Source: Rhynchopus sp. YZ270_cl-10 (taxonomy: Eukaryota; Euglenozoa; Diplonemea; Diplonemida; Diplonemidae). Taken from it: a stretch of 64,000 bases of DNA. The notes below the pieces were generated by a model. It had not been told where the DNA came from. It saw only the letters and a program-made list of their open reading frames with translations, and searched no databases. Each line of letters opens with the position of its first letter. The stretch's first letter is position 1. Below are positions 20,205 through 30,851 of this stretch, in pieces. The translations under genes and the position numbers were made by a program. The stretch lies in contig OZ037890.1 of the NCBI GenBank assembly GCA_964035575.1, positions 806,001-870,000 on the forward strand. Direction: 5' to 3'.

Positions 20205-22676
20205 ATGTCGTTTTATGGTTCCCCTTCTTTGCCTCATGGGTTTGCGTTTTCACCGTCACATGCTTCCCCTGCTCCGTTGTCGAACCAATTAGAACTTGAC
20301 ACAAGCCCAATCTCTGGGTACGAACAGCGCCGTACAGGACCGGTACCTGCATTCAGCACTGCAGACACTGTAAACGAGAACAGCTCGGTGCTGCGCGACG
20401 CACGCAATGCATCAAGAAGACAACGTCTCCCCTTTGCTGTTGGCGCGGCCCAGCAGGCTGACGCCACCATCATACGCCCCCTCGCCTCTATGAAGATGGA
20501 CACCCTCAACATTGCATCTCACAGCGTTATCTCTGAATTTCTCACCAAAAACGGAGAAACCACCGTACACTTCTCTCTTCTCGTCACCGAAGTCGGCGCA
20601 GGACGGCGAGAACAACGCAAGCTCCTCATCGTAACCGACTCCTCCCTTTACTTAATCCCCAAAGCCTCCTCGGAGACTGGCATCTTTTTAAACTGTCGTT
20701 ATCAGTTGCTCAATATCTCTCAGGTACTTGTTTATATTGAGACGTCGGATCGACCAGGGGTAGTTCAGTTTAATGGAATCCGGAATGCTTCAGGTGAAAA
20801 GGTCCTATTTGCAGTGAAATTTGACGATACGATCAAACGAAAGGACTGTCTCTTCATTCTTTGCCACATTCTGCCTAGCCTTGCGATTCTTAAAAAGAAG
20901 AAGATAAATGGACGGTACTACGACACCCGCTATGTGGACCCTTCTATAACGCAAACCAATGTCACCCCAACGGCACTTCCCCAGGTCTCTCCTCACTATG
21001 CAAACCCACCGCGGACTCTGATGGACGAAAGAAACCGGCACATCAAGGAGCACTTCTCTCTATTGCATGAAGAGGACAATGTCGCCAAAACACCGTCCTC
21101 CGCGTCGTTTGCAAGCAAGCTGCAGAAGAAGGCGCCACATACAAACACCACGCAAGCACCCCGCAAAGAGGCACCAAACACTACCCTATACAGTCGCATC
21201 ATGGCGGAAAGGGCTCGCACCGCTGGGGTTCGGGTACCCGCTCCGGCGGCACCTTCTCCTAATATTATTGCACCGGATTCTTTTTTTTCTCCTTCAGGCG
21301 CATCTTTTGAAATTTCCCCTGGAAAAAAAAAGGCAATGTTAAAGCTGATAGAGGGAGGCGAGCAATTAGAAGATTTTACTGGGGCATATCAGGACCCGGT
21401 AGTCCATTTGGAGCAGCATTGCGAGGATGTGGAGGGGATGGATCGGAGAGAGGAGCTGCTGAGCGGGGAGAGAATTAAACGCATTGCAGAAATCGAAGAA
21501 CGCGAGGCCTTTGAAAATGCTACCCGGAGAAAACTTAATGCCACCTCCCCAAATCATTCCACCTCTCCCGGGCCTTCAATTGTCACTATAGGTGATTATA
21601 ATAGTCGACCTGGAAAACCGGGGACACCTGGTATCACTGAGACACGTCGTTCAAAACGTCTTGCGCAGGCATCAAACAATGATCCAAGAAACCCTGCTGT
21701 GCGTAACATCCTTGACCACAGTGGTGACTATGATGACGCAGATCCCCCAACCTATTCAATTCCACCAAAAACACTGCCACATCATTTTTATACCCCTCCA
21801 CCTCATGGTGGAGGTCTTCCCGCTAGGTATCTGGACGGAGGGGTTCGGCTGTATTCTGTGTCTCAAAATGGGGTGCGGAAATCCCCGAAAAAGGTGATTT
21901 CTCCTCAAAATAATTCTTCTCCGGAACGGAGAGTGGGGCTTCCGAAGGATAGGGAAGAGGAGGCTGGACCGATTCGGATGATGTTGGAAGATGATGAGAG
22001 TAGGATGGTCGCCAATCTTAGGAGAGAAGCGGATAAAGAGCTTGCAAAATGGGCGAGGGTACGCGAACGCCAAGCAAGACCTCGAGGAGAAATCATCAAA
22101 ACCCGCCGTGCAGTTCACGAAATGAAATTAGAACAGCAAAAGGAAGAGGCAGCACTTAAGGCAACCCACACCGAAGTGCTATCCAAAGTGCAACGTCGAT
22201 TAGATGGACACAGAGAGGAGGCACAGACATCTGCAAAACGCTCCGCCTCTGATGCCTCAAAATCTACCCGCAGAGGTAGAAACCTTGAAATTCTGCGGGA
22301 ATCAAACACCGCAAACCAAGAGCCCCCTGTAGATGTCAATGATGTGTCTCTGTCTCATCCCGTGCCGTTTTCTTCTATGGAGTCGACGCAATGTGATGAC
22401 ACCTTAACAAGCAATGTGCAGTCTCAGGTTTACCCAGCAATGCAACCGTTCTCAGGGTTCCCAGGCATGCCCTTACACGATGCAGATGATGACAGTGATG
22501 GGTCCATCGGAGGGGCGCTTCCCACACCACGTTACGTAAGGCCGCAGGTGAAGAACCATCACCACCAAACCCCCCCAAAGCAGGCCAAGCCGCTCTCCGA
22601 TACAGTAGGATCGCTCACAATAATCCTCCCGACGGATGACCAGCTGAAGGAGCATGAAGCGTTGTGTGGGTTATGA
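20205..22676 (+). CDS. PH-like domain and coiled-coil protein
   Basis: One exon, 823 residues, from ATGTCGTTTTATGG. Residues about 105-235 look like a PH-fold membrane- or partner-binding domain of the type found in myosin tails (TH1). It has KLLIVTDSSLYLIPKAS, RYQLLNISQVLVYIE and KVLFAVKFDDTIKRKDC, the alternation of strands ending in a helix. Proline- and serine-rich linkers follow. A charged helix with RREADKELAKWARVRERQ (about 605-690) is a likely coiled coil. The last 150 residues are disordered. No catalytic motif is visible. The PH assignment rests on pattern only. Confidence 0.6.
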   Translation: MSFYGSPSLPHGFAFSPSHASPAPLSNQLELDTSPISGYEQRRTGPVPAFSTADTVNENSSVLRDARNASRRQRLPFAVGAAQQADATIIRPLASMKMDTLNIASHSVISEFLTKNGETTVHFSLLVTEVGAGRREQRKLLIVTDSSLYLIPKASSETGIFLNCRYQLLNISQVLVYIETSDRPGVVQFNGIRNASGEKVLFAVKFDDTIKRKDCLFILCHILPSLAILKKKKINGRYYDTRYVDPSITQTNVTPTALPQVSPHYANPPRTLMDERNRHIKEHFSLLHEEDNVAKTPSSASFASKLQKKAPHTNTTQAPRKEAPNTTLYSRIMAERARTAGVRVPAPAAPSPNIIAPDSFFSPSGASFEISPGKKKAMLKLIEGGEQLEDFTGAYQDPVVHLEQHCEDVEGMDRREELLSGERIKRIAEIEEREAFENATRRKLNATSPNHSTSPGPSIVTIGDYNSRPGKPGTPGITETRRSKRLAQASNNDPRNPAVRNILDHSGDYDDADPPTYSIPPKTLPHHFYTPPPHGGGLPARYLDGGVRLYSVSQNGVRKSPKKVISPQNNSSPERRVGLPKDREEEAGPIRMMLEDDESRMVANLRREADKELAKWARVRERQARPRGEIIKTRRAVHEMKLEQQKEEAALKATHTEVLSKVQRRLDGHREEAQTSAKRSASDASKSTRRGRNLEILRESNTANQEPPVDVNDVSLSHPVPFSSMESTQCDDTLTSNVQSQVYPAMQPFSGFPGMPLHDADDDSDGSIGGALPTPRYVRPQVKNHHHQTPPKQAKPLSDTVGSLTIILPTDDQLKEHEALCGL

Positions 22677-23055
22677 TTTTATTTTATTTGTATTCTCTCT
22701 TTTTTTTGTACCAATCGAAGGGCTTTGTCTAGGATTTCAGTTTGTCGATACCTAGGAAAAATTACCCTGCCCGATTTTTAGATCCCTCTTCCATCCCCAT
22801 AGCAATAATGAAAAATATTTGGATTTTTTTTGAGATTTGTCATATTTTTTGCCTCTCCAGTTCACTAGAGCCCTTCGGCGACTATTGCCCAATGTTCATT
22901 CATCCCATCCTGTTCATGGGTAAGAATTGGAAGGCCATCGTGTTTTTTCCCCGCTTATTATACCCCCTACAGACCAACACTACATTCTTTTTCTTCCGTT
23001 TTTCTGCTCAAAACTTCGTTCTTTTTTTTTGTAAAAACACACAACACAAAACACT
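22677..23055. other. Short T-rich spacer
   Basis: Nothing gene-like. The last 80 bases are a pyrimidine-rich leader ending ACACAACACAAAACACTATG. Confidence 0.5.
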
Positions 23056-24698
23056 ATGTCGCCATCCCCAAGCAGACTCGCAAAGGACACGACCTCCGTG
23101 GGCGTGGAGCAGATAGCCAGCGATAGTAATAGTGGGAGTAATCACTACCCGCATTTGCGCAGTCTGAGACGCGCAAATGCGGACCGCAACAAGTCGCACT
23201 ACCGCGACCCCTTGGCCGAGTCGAAGCAGATCTGCATCGGGATTGCAGGTGGCGTGGGGCCAGCAGCAGGAGTGATGCTTCATCAGAAGATCATCGAGGC
23301 AACCATCTCCGGTGGATCCGACCAGGGCCATTGCGAGGTGCATCACGTCTCGCGTCCAGGCGTCGCCGACCGGACCTCCTTCCTCCTTGGGCAGAGCAAG
23401 GAGAACCCCGCCTCAGGCATGGCCCTCACCATAGAAGCCATCGCCGAATCTGCACGCAAAGCAGGCAAAACCGCTGTCGTCGCAGGTGTCCCTTGCAACA
23501 CCTTCCACGCACCCCCCATCTGGAATGAGTTCATCGAAACCCTTGATGCCAACGGAACGTCCACAACAGTGAAGATGGTGCATATGCTGCACGAGACTGC
23601 TCGCGCAATTGAAACGATTGTGCCCAACGCAAAGAAGATTGGTCTGCTCTCGACCACCGGCACCAGAGACAGCAAGGTGTACGCAAACCTGTTGGAGCCT
23701 ATGGGGTACGAGATGGTGCAGGTCGACCCGTTGCTGCAGCCGATGGTGCACGATGCCATCTACAACAAGGCGTGGGGTGTCAAGGCAGTGCAGCCGACCA
23801 CCTACCAGGCGTGCGGCGCGTTTGCGAACTTCGCCCGCGACCTTGTCGTCCAAGGTGCCGAGGCGATCATCCTCGGATGCACGGAGATCCCCCTCGCGCT
23901 CCCAGAACCGCACTTCAGTGGTCTCCCCTTGATCGATCCTATGGCAGTCCTTGCACGCTCCTGCATCAAGAAGGCGGGTGCCCTGGCAACAGAACTGGAG
24001 AAGCCAGATGTCACCAAAGTGTTAGTTGCATCGTCAGCACCAACCAGCGTGCTTGTCAGAGAGCCTGAGAAGGATGTGGTCGTGCACAGCGGGCATGTGA
24101 GCACCAGGAAGCACACCACACCTGTGTGGCATCAGCATGCCGCAGCCTTTGTGATTCAGTCGCATTTCCGTGCGTTCCTCAGCATCCGCAGGAAAGCGTC
24201 GTGCGATATGCTCGGCATCTCGCCCTCCCTCTCCAGAGAGGAGTTCTTCAGGACCTGCTTCTGTGGGTCGCCCACAACACAAGAGCAGCACGGCATCACC
24301 CCAGAGGTCTTCACACCCACAAGCGAGATTGCTGCTGCGGTATGTGTTTTTTTCCCCCCGAGAAAATGACATCATCCCTAACAATGTGGAAACCCACGCA
24401 GCCTATGCTGATTACGAATGTGACCAAGGTACTAAGCATGAGAGGCTTAGGATCATCAAAATACATATTTCTTTTTTTATATAGCGGAAGCGTACAACTA
24501 CCAAACTCTCCCGTGTTTCGTTTCCCGTTTTCCTGTGTGGAGTGAAGATAGTTATTAACACCATATGTGTGTACAACAAAAACCTTAATAGTCGATACAA
24601 TAATGATAATAAAAAAAACCCACACCAACCCTCTTCAACAACAGATGCTCCGCGTGCGTTCTGCCGACGATGTGATGTCTGAAATCCTGATGACGTAA
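23056..24698 (+). CDS. Asp/Glu-type amino acid racemase with C-terminal IQ motif
   Basis: Exons 23056-24339 and 24645-24698 give 445 residues; the 305-base intron begins GTATGT and ends CAACAG, phase 0. Residues about 57-315 form the two-lobed fold of PLP-independent aspartate/glutamate racemases. Paired catalytic cysteines are visible: Cys147 in GVPCNTFHA and Cys275 in LGCTEIPLALP. The N-terminal GGVGPAAGV loop is the family start. These enzymes interconvert L- and D-amino acids by two-base proton transfer. Unusually, residues 362-380 read AAFVIQSHFRAFLSIRRK, a good IQ motif, which in eukaryotes binds calmodulin or EF-hand chains. Calcium control is an inference. The last exon codes only 17 residues. 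Confidence 0.85.
24426..24458 (+). repeat. Hairpin repeat inside the racemase intron
   Basis: AAGGTACTAAGCATGAGAGG then CTTAGGATCATCA. The inner stem CTAAGC/GCTTAG is modified to TAAGC and GGCTTA; the outer arm is kept. Confidence 0.65.
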
Positions 24699-25186
24699 TT
24701 TGATGCAATACAGTATCGAAAACAACAGTAGAACAGGACCAGAGGGGGGTATTTTAAAGACATCCATCAATTGGGTGTACTCCATTAAAAGTGTAAAAAA
24801 AAAGGAAGGAATGAAGCAAATGAGCAATTATTTAAAAAAACGCAACAAAAAACAATATGATCAGTGAAACAATAAAAAAATGAAAATCAAGAAAAAGAGG
24901 GGAACCCACAACGATCCCACACACACAACACTACCTCTTTCCTTTCCGATTTCCCCTGTCTCTCTCTCTCTCTCTCTCTATCCCTCCCTCCCTCATCCTC
25001 CCCCTTCCCTCAAAACAAAAAGAGTTGCGGAGACTGCACCAAGGTGAAGAAGCTCAATAATATTGCTAATAAAAAGTCTCGCATTTTTTTTATTTCTTGC
25101 GTTTCCAAAAAAAAATTGGTGAAACAGAGGAAAAATCACACCCCTTTTCGTGTGTTTTTTTAGTGTTTACCAAAAATGCATGAAGT

Positions 25187-25221
25187 AAGGTGACGTCAGC
25201 GTGAGAGGCTTAGGTCATCTT
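25187..25221 (+). repeat. Short hairpin repeat
   Basis: AAGGTGACGTCAGCGTGAGA then GGCTTAGGTCATCTT. AAGGTGAC pairs with GGTCATCTT almost throughout. A decayed neighbour is at 25243-25275. Confidence 0.65.
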
Positions 25222-25880
25222 GCTGTTCTTCAGCTCACTTAAGGTATGTGCATGCACAAAGGGAGGCGCAGCCATCAGTTTTTCTCTCTTCTGAGTTCTG
25301 TTGCTTTTTTCTGATGAGTGTCCCTATCTCTTTTGGGGGATAGTTATCTCATTTTCTTTTTTTCTTTATTTTTTTTGCAAAATTTTTTGATTTTGTCCGT
25401 GAAAAGTCTTCTGAAGGGGAGTGAGGAGATGCGGTTTACAAAGCCGACACCGGAAGAAATAAATGATTCGGCAGTCACACACTAACACCGTTTAAAAAAA
25501 AAAAAGAAACGATTTGTGAATTGTTGAATTTTATTTTATTTTGTTAGATGCATGCATTTGCTTTTTTTCTTTCTCTCCCCACCCCTTTGTCATGATGGAA
25601 GTGCCTGTTGTGAGACAATTTTTATCTTCCAAAATTGGCTTTCTCTTTTTTTATTTTTTTTTTGAATTTTTTTCCCGTGGAGATTTTGGTAGAGGCGTTT
25701 TCGTCCTTCAGCTTCACTCCCCTCCCCCATGCTGGGGTCACCCTCTCTCTCACCCTCTTTTTATAATGTCCTTTCTCACCCATCCCTTCTCAAAGACCCC
25801 TTCATATGATTTTGGTTTTTCCCCCGTAGAAACACCACGTTTCAATTTCTCTTTTTTTTTTTCGTTCAGATTTTTTGTTG

Positions 25881-25920
25881 AAATGCACTGTCACGAGAGG
25901 GATTTTGTATTTCAATTATT
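25881..25920 (+). repeat. Repeat D, 3' part
   Basis: AAATGCACTGTCACGAGAGG then GATTTTGTATTTCAATTATT. Only the 3' half of the repeat is present. Confidence 0.6.
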
Positions 25921-26343
25921 ATTTTTTTTTGTTCTTTTGAACCCCCGCTACTCCCATGTGTTAAACAAAATATTCCAGAGGCTGATTTTTGCACAAAAAG
26001 CTAACAGCACAAAGTAAAAACAAGACAAAACAAAAAAAAATACCATAGCAAAATAATAGTGGAGTTCATCTTCGGGTGTCTACACTAAAACAAACACTAT
26101 TTTAAAAAAAAAAAAACACACATAACAAAACTGGTATGGAAACAAACAAACAAACAAACAAAACAAAACAGCCAATCCAATTTAAAAAAGCAGTCTTAGC
26201 TTTTTTTCTCTAGCCTCACTCTCACTCTCACTCTCCTCCCCATGTCTTTTTCTCCCCTTTTTCTTTTACACCTTTTCATAGCAGCAAACCCCACCCCACC
26301 CCACATTTATTTTCCCCACCCCATTCTCGGCATATTTTATTTC

Positions 26344-26379
26344 AAGATGACTAAGCACAGTGAAGCTTCGGTTCATCTT
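26344..26379 (+). repeat. Short hairpin repeat, best outer stem
   Basis: AAGATGACTAAGCACAGTGA then AGCTTCGGTTCATCTT. Here the outer arms AAGATGA and TTCATCTT pair perfectly, replacing the G-T pair of other copies. Confidence 0.75.
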
Positions 26380-26400
26380 ACAAAAAAAAAAAACATTTTT

Positions 26401-26452
26401 TGCCTGCGTCTGCCGATGAACGGTGAGGCGTTTGCACTTTCAACTTCTCTTT
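26401..26452 (+). repeat. Short repeat B, well preserved
   Basis: TGCCTGCGTCTGCCGATGAA, CGGTGAGGCGTTTGCACTTT, CAACTTCTCTTT. It follows the hairpin repeat at 26344 by 21 bases. Confidence 0.7.
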
Positions 26453-26770
26453 TTTATTTTTTGAATTGCATAATAGTGCTGTTATTGGTCAGTTATGTTT
26501 TCCATTAGATGTAGGCAGGTACTGTGAAACGATTTAAGAAAAAAAAAGTTCAAATTGGACCTGCAGAAATTAAATTTCTGCAATTTTTAGAAGAAAAAAA
26601 AACCCCCCTCCCTACCCTTCCCCCCTTTCACGTATCACTTCTGCACCGCCTTAGAGAGAAAAGGTGTTCTTTCACAATAAACACCATTTTCTTTTTTTTA
26701 GTGTCGTTTTGTTGTGAGATTTAGATACTCTAAAAAAAGGGGGAATGAGACGGAGGGGTTTTTTTTTTTA

Positions 26771-26830
26771 GTACTGGATGTACCAAGGTAACACTGTTCA
26801 GGAGAGGGCTTTGTATTTTTCAAGTCAACC
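26771..26830 (+). repeat. Repeat D, 3' part
   Basis: GATGTACCAAGGTAACACTG, TTCAGGAGAGGGCTTTGTAT, TTTTCAAGTCAACC. Confidence 0.65.
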
Positions 26831-26946
26831 TTTTTTTTTTGTTCCTCTGATACCTCCGAAAAAGAACGAAAAACAGGAAGAAAAAAAAAATGTCAGACAA
26901 AGATTATTGCAACTAAACCCGTTTTTTTTTTTTTACACTATAAGTG

Positions 26947-27822
26947 CAGGGTTTCCGCGTTCTTCCGGTGTTTTCCAAGGGGGCGGACGAGTTTTTTTTC
27001 CCCCCCAAAAAAAAATTTTTTACTAGTGCTTAACACAATACAGGTCGAGCCCGGCGCGCTTCGCGCGCCGGGTCGGGGGCCTCCGGCGGAGTTGTCTCGC
27101 CTCACGGTCTTTCGTGAGACACAACAGGTGAGAAACTCACGTTACGAGATACTCGAAAACAAAGCGTGGCGGGTGGTGGAATAAGCGCTCAGCTGTGCTT
27201 GTACCCACAGGAAGAGTAAACAAGAGACGGAGTAACGTCCCCATCTGAGGGTACTCGGTGTCACCTTCCTCATTGAGCTCAACATACATCAGAACGTCAT
27301 GAAGAGTTGTCATTGAGGTGCACACCCTCAACACCGACTTGAGCTCTTGCCACTCTGCCAACAGGTCACTGAATTCAACCCCCTGCACAATACTGGCTGT
27401 CTGGAACTGCTTCCGTTCAGCGGTGTCGCTGTACACCGGCTTCAGCGCATCCCCACCCACGACATCGTGATGCATGTAGGACAGTTTGTGGGGGGTGAAG
27501 AACTGGTCGTACAATCTGCCTAGCTGTTCAATGCTGTACTCCGTGCGCAAACCCGCAAAGGGTTTGAGGGGAATGATAGAGGGGGATACCATAAGTGCGG
27601 CCGCAGATCTGCGCGACGCCAAAGAGGGGAGGCCTTTATTTTTCTATACGGGGTGGGGTGCGTCCCCTGCGGGGCCGCACCCCACTCGTCCACTTTACAA
27701 TGTACCCCGGGCCCTCTCCCCACCCATTTTTCCCACTCCCCGATGAACTTCGTCCGGCAGTTTTTTTTTTTTTTTTTCCTACCGGACGAACTTCGTCCGA
27801 TTTTTGGGTCGCGGAAACACTG
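26947..27822. mobile_element. hAT deletion derivative, copy 2 (876 bp)
   Basis: Same ends as copy 1 (CAGGGTTTCCGCG and CGCGGAAACACTG). The flanks TATAAGTG and TACAAGTG match in 7 of 8 positions, so the duplication has aged slightly. The outer 230 and 250 bp are nearly identical to copy 1, but the middle keeps a piece of transposase gene. Both copies therefore derive from one larger autonomous element by different internal changes. Confidence 0.9.
27170..27560 (-). pseudogene. hAT transposase C-terminal fragment
   Basis: The minus strand reads TEYSIEQLGRLYDQFF through YPQMGTLLRLLFTLPVGTST and AERLF. The last motif matches the hAT C-terminal dimerisation signature (LLTLPVSTASAERSFS in related proteins). 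Only about 125 transposase residues remain, running into the conserved ends of the element on both sides. It cannot encode the catalytic core, so mobility would depend on an enzyme elsewhere. Confidence 0.8.
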
Positions 27823-28071
27823 TACAAGTGATGTTATAGAAAAAGGAAACCCCAGCTTTAGCCACACTTATTAGGTGTAAACGCTACCCCCCCTCCCATG
27901 CGAAAGAATAATGTCCAGATGAAGTACCTCTCCCGCGGTTCGCCAGAACTGTGGAGAGTCTGTGTGTGCATGCGTTCGTTATCACAGCGCAGAGTACCCT
28001 CCCGACTTCGACTTTCCGATGTATTTATATTTCCATGGATTTTTTTTAAATTTTTAAACTGGGTATATTTC

Positions 28072-28105
28072 AAGGTGACCTGCGTGTCCATCCGCACGTC
28101 ATCTT
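28072..28105 (+). repeat. Short hairpin repeat, inner stem replaced
   Basis: AAGGTGACCTGCGTGTCCAT then CCGCACGTCATCTT. The inner stem is lost but AAGGTGAC and GTCATCTT still pair, and TGCG/CGCA forms a new inner stem. This looks like a compensated change. Confidence 0.6.
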
Positions 28106-28289
28106 AGGTGGTTAAGATAGAAGCTTTCTGTTAAAGATTCTGTCTTAATCATTGTTCCTTTAGGTTCCATGCGTCTGCAGAGGCGCTTGCATCTTCATCC
28201 CCATGGCATTACCAGAAATGCCCAAACAACGTTAGTTTTGCTTTTTCCCATTTCACAAAGAATGACATCCTCCCCAGAAAAAAAAAAAA

Positions 28290-28332
28290 CAGTGGAGATT
28301 GCTCGTGTGGCAACTACACTATTCCAACAATT
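28290..28332 (+). repeat. R1, internally deleted copy
   Basis: CAGTGGAGATTGCTCGTGTG then GCAACTACACTATTCCAACA. About 20 bases of the middle are missing. Confidence 0.75.
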
Positions 28333-29401
28333 TTTTTTTTTTGGAAAAAAAAAAAACCTTTTCTTAGTTCTGAGATCGTGGATGAGCCGTAATATCAAAC
28401 AAAGTAACGCACTCTTCCTCTTGGGCTTTATGTCTAACACAACTTAGAAAAAACAAAATCCCCAAAAAAAAACAACGAAAAAAGCAAAACAAGAGCAAAA
28501 AAAACTTCATAAAAAACCCCCATTCAAAAACCCCCCCCCCGCGAATGAATTAAATGTGCGCTGATGCCCCTCGTATTTGTTCGTAACATGTATGAGGATT
28601 TTTTTTTTTAAAAATCCAAATTATTTTTTATTGCCTCTCTTCTCGCAAAAAAATATCGGGAGAGAGAGAGATCCGCCACATTTAGTAAAAAAAACGAAAA
28701 AAAAAAAAAAAGAAAAACGCATCGTGATCTGATATGAAAAAGAGGTGTGTAGCTGTAGAGGTTTTTGTATTATTTTTTAGGAAAAGGGAACGAAAACAAA
28801 ACAGGAAAAAAAAAAAAAAATGTGGCATTTTCTAAAGGCGAAAGGAAAATGTAAATCTTCAGGTTTTCTATTGGTATGGAGTGTGGAAGAAACTTTCTCT
28901 TTGAAAGTAAAAAAAAAAAAAAAAAAATTGTGTTGTTTCGTCGTTAGTATTGTATCCCTATCCCCCACGCTACACATCGTGGATTACCCAAATAAATTCG
29001 TCTCGGTAAAAAAAAGAAACTTTCATGACCCCCCCCCCCTTTTCTTTTGGTTAGTAACTCCCCCCCCCCCACACACCCCCCCAATGTTTCTGTGAGATTG
29101 GGGGTGCTTGTAGTGCCCCCTCAAAACAGATGTGATTCCTTTTTTTTATTGTTTAAGTTGTGTGCTATAGGCAACTCTTTTTTTCCCCCCCCTTCCCGCG
29201 AAACTAAAAATAAAAACACGCAAAAAAAAGGGGGGGGGGGGGGGGGGGATACGGGGTACGGGTGGGTTCCCCATGTATAAAGTGCGACTAGAAAAGCGAG
29301 GACCCAATCAATAGTCAAAATATTCCAGTTTAATTTAAACGTGGGGGAATTTTTTCTATCAAATTTCTCGATTTCTTAGAGCTTTTCAAGAGTAAGTTTG
29401 C

Positions 29402-29436
29402 GAGGTGGAGCTGAGGTCAAGCTTGGGTTCATCTGA
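29402..29436 (+). repeat. Short hairpin repeat
   Basis: GAGGTGGAGCTGAGGTCAAG then CTTGGGTTCATCTGATG. Stem bases are partly replaced: CAAGCTTG forms a short palindrome. Confidence 0.5.
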
Positions 29437-29970
29437 TGACAACCGATGGTGAAGTAAATGTCTTGACTTTTCGTTTTTTTTTTTTTTTTGTTTGTGGTTT
29501 CACCGTTTCAGTGCATACTTCTTTTGTTATTTTTTTTTTTTCTTTTTTTCTTTTTCTTTTTTACTGCTCTTTATCTTCTCGCACATAGATGCATGGCGCC
29601 TCTTTGGATATTGTTTTTTTTCTTCTCCGCGAAACCTTTTTTTTTTGTTGCTATACTTCGTTGTTTTAATAGTTTCTGCTAAGGGAAAACCCCCCCTTTC
29701 ACCCCATATCCCAACACACCTACAACCCATTCCTGTGACTCTCTTCCGTTTTGTTCTCTTTTTTTGCATTCTTTATTTTGTCCATTTTTTTTTTGCCGTC
29801 TGTTCACAGTTGCGCTTGTGTTGGTTACCTGTTTTCTGATGAAATTACGAATTATTTTTTTTGTGATTTTGTTTGGTTTGCGGGTTGCTGACGAAGAAGA
29901 GCGACTGAACTGGCAGTTGAATTTCCCCCTGATGCGAAGCGATAACGAAAAAAGGGGGGGAGAAAAAAAA

Positions 29971-30035
29971 CAGTGGAGATTGCGCAACTGTGGCAACACA
30001 ACCGAGGCAACTACACTGCTCCAACAATTTATCAA
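29971..30035 (+). repeat. R1, near-identical copy
   Basis: Full 65 bp with two substitutions against the copy at 3406; A-rich DNA on both sides. Confidence 0.85.
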
Positions 30036-30463
30036 AAAAAGAAGAGAAAAAAAAAAAACTCACACACACTCACTTTCTAGCATTTAAGGGTACAACAAAC
30101 CACCTTATCTACGCCAAAAAAAAAAAAAAAAAAAAAAGCATCATGATTAAAAGAAACTAGTACAGCGCATCCTCGGATGTTCTACACTAATCAAGAAAAC
30201 TGATCCAGAGATCAAATGCAAAAAAAAAAACCAAAAATTTTTTTTTAAAGGGAAAACATATCTAGCTTGGGAGGGATGAATGGCCACTGTCACGGGAATT
30301 TAAAACAAAATAATTTTTTTTTCTTCTGTGCAAAACAAAGGTGGGGATATTTTCTTCTTCTTCCCGTTTTTTTTCCCCCTCTTTTAGCGGCTATCTATTT
30401 TTGTTTTTTCTCTCATAAAATATAAAACCTGGTATCCTTTTTATGATGATATTGTGGTGACAC

Positions 30464-30500
30464 AAGGTGACTAACACAAAGCAAAGGCTTGGGTTCATCT
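30464..30500 (+). repeat. Short hairpin repeat
   Basis: AAGGTGACTAACACAAAGCA then AAGGCTTGGGTTCATCT. Confidence 0.65.
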
Positions 30501-30669
30501 CATCAATCCTTCTTTTTTCTTTTTTTTTCTTTTTGGATCCAGGACGCTCTGTTTTTTGCGAAACGAGCGATTCAAGTTAGCCACTCTGACTAAAGACGTC
30601 TCTGATAGATGATATTGTTGTTCCCCTCCCCTCCCCTCCATTTCTTCCTTAACAGCTACCCATTTTTTG

Positions 30670-30708
30670 AAGGTTGGCTCTAAGCACAACAAGTCTTAGT
30701 TTCATCTT
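30670..30708 (+). repeat. Short hairpin repeat
   Basis: AAGGTTGGCTCTAAGCACAA then CAAGTCTTAGTTTCATCTT. Confidence 0.6.
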
Positions 30709-30814
30709 CATTTTTTTTTTTTTTTTCTATTGAACCGCTGTGCTCTCTTTGTTCTTTCTCTAGAGAAACACTGCAAAAACCTTGTCGGGTGTTCTTGCTG
30801 CCACAACGTTTTCT

Positions 30815-30851
30815 AAGGTGACTAAGGTGAAGAGAGACTTAGGGTCATCTT
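30815..30851 (+). repeat. Short hairpin repeat
   Basis: AAGGTGACTAAGGTGAAGAG then AGACTTAGGGTCATCTT. The inner pair has shifted to CTAAG with CTTAG. Confidence 0.7.

Larger units (their letters stand above)
24699..26946. other. Gene-poor spacer with short repeats
   Basis: No gene is seen. It contains TC repeats (24959-24979), AAAC repeats (26141-26170), CACTCT repeats (26217-26234), a TCATCTTCGGGTGTCTACAC motif at 26066 that recurs at 31026, and hairpin, B and D repeats. Confidence 0.6.
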
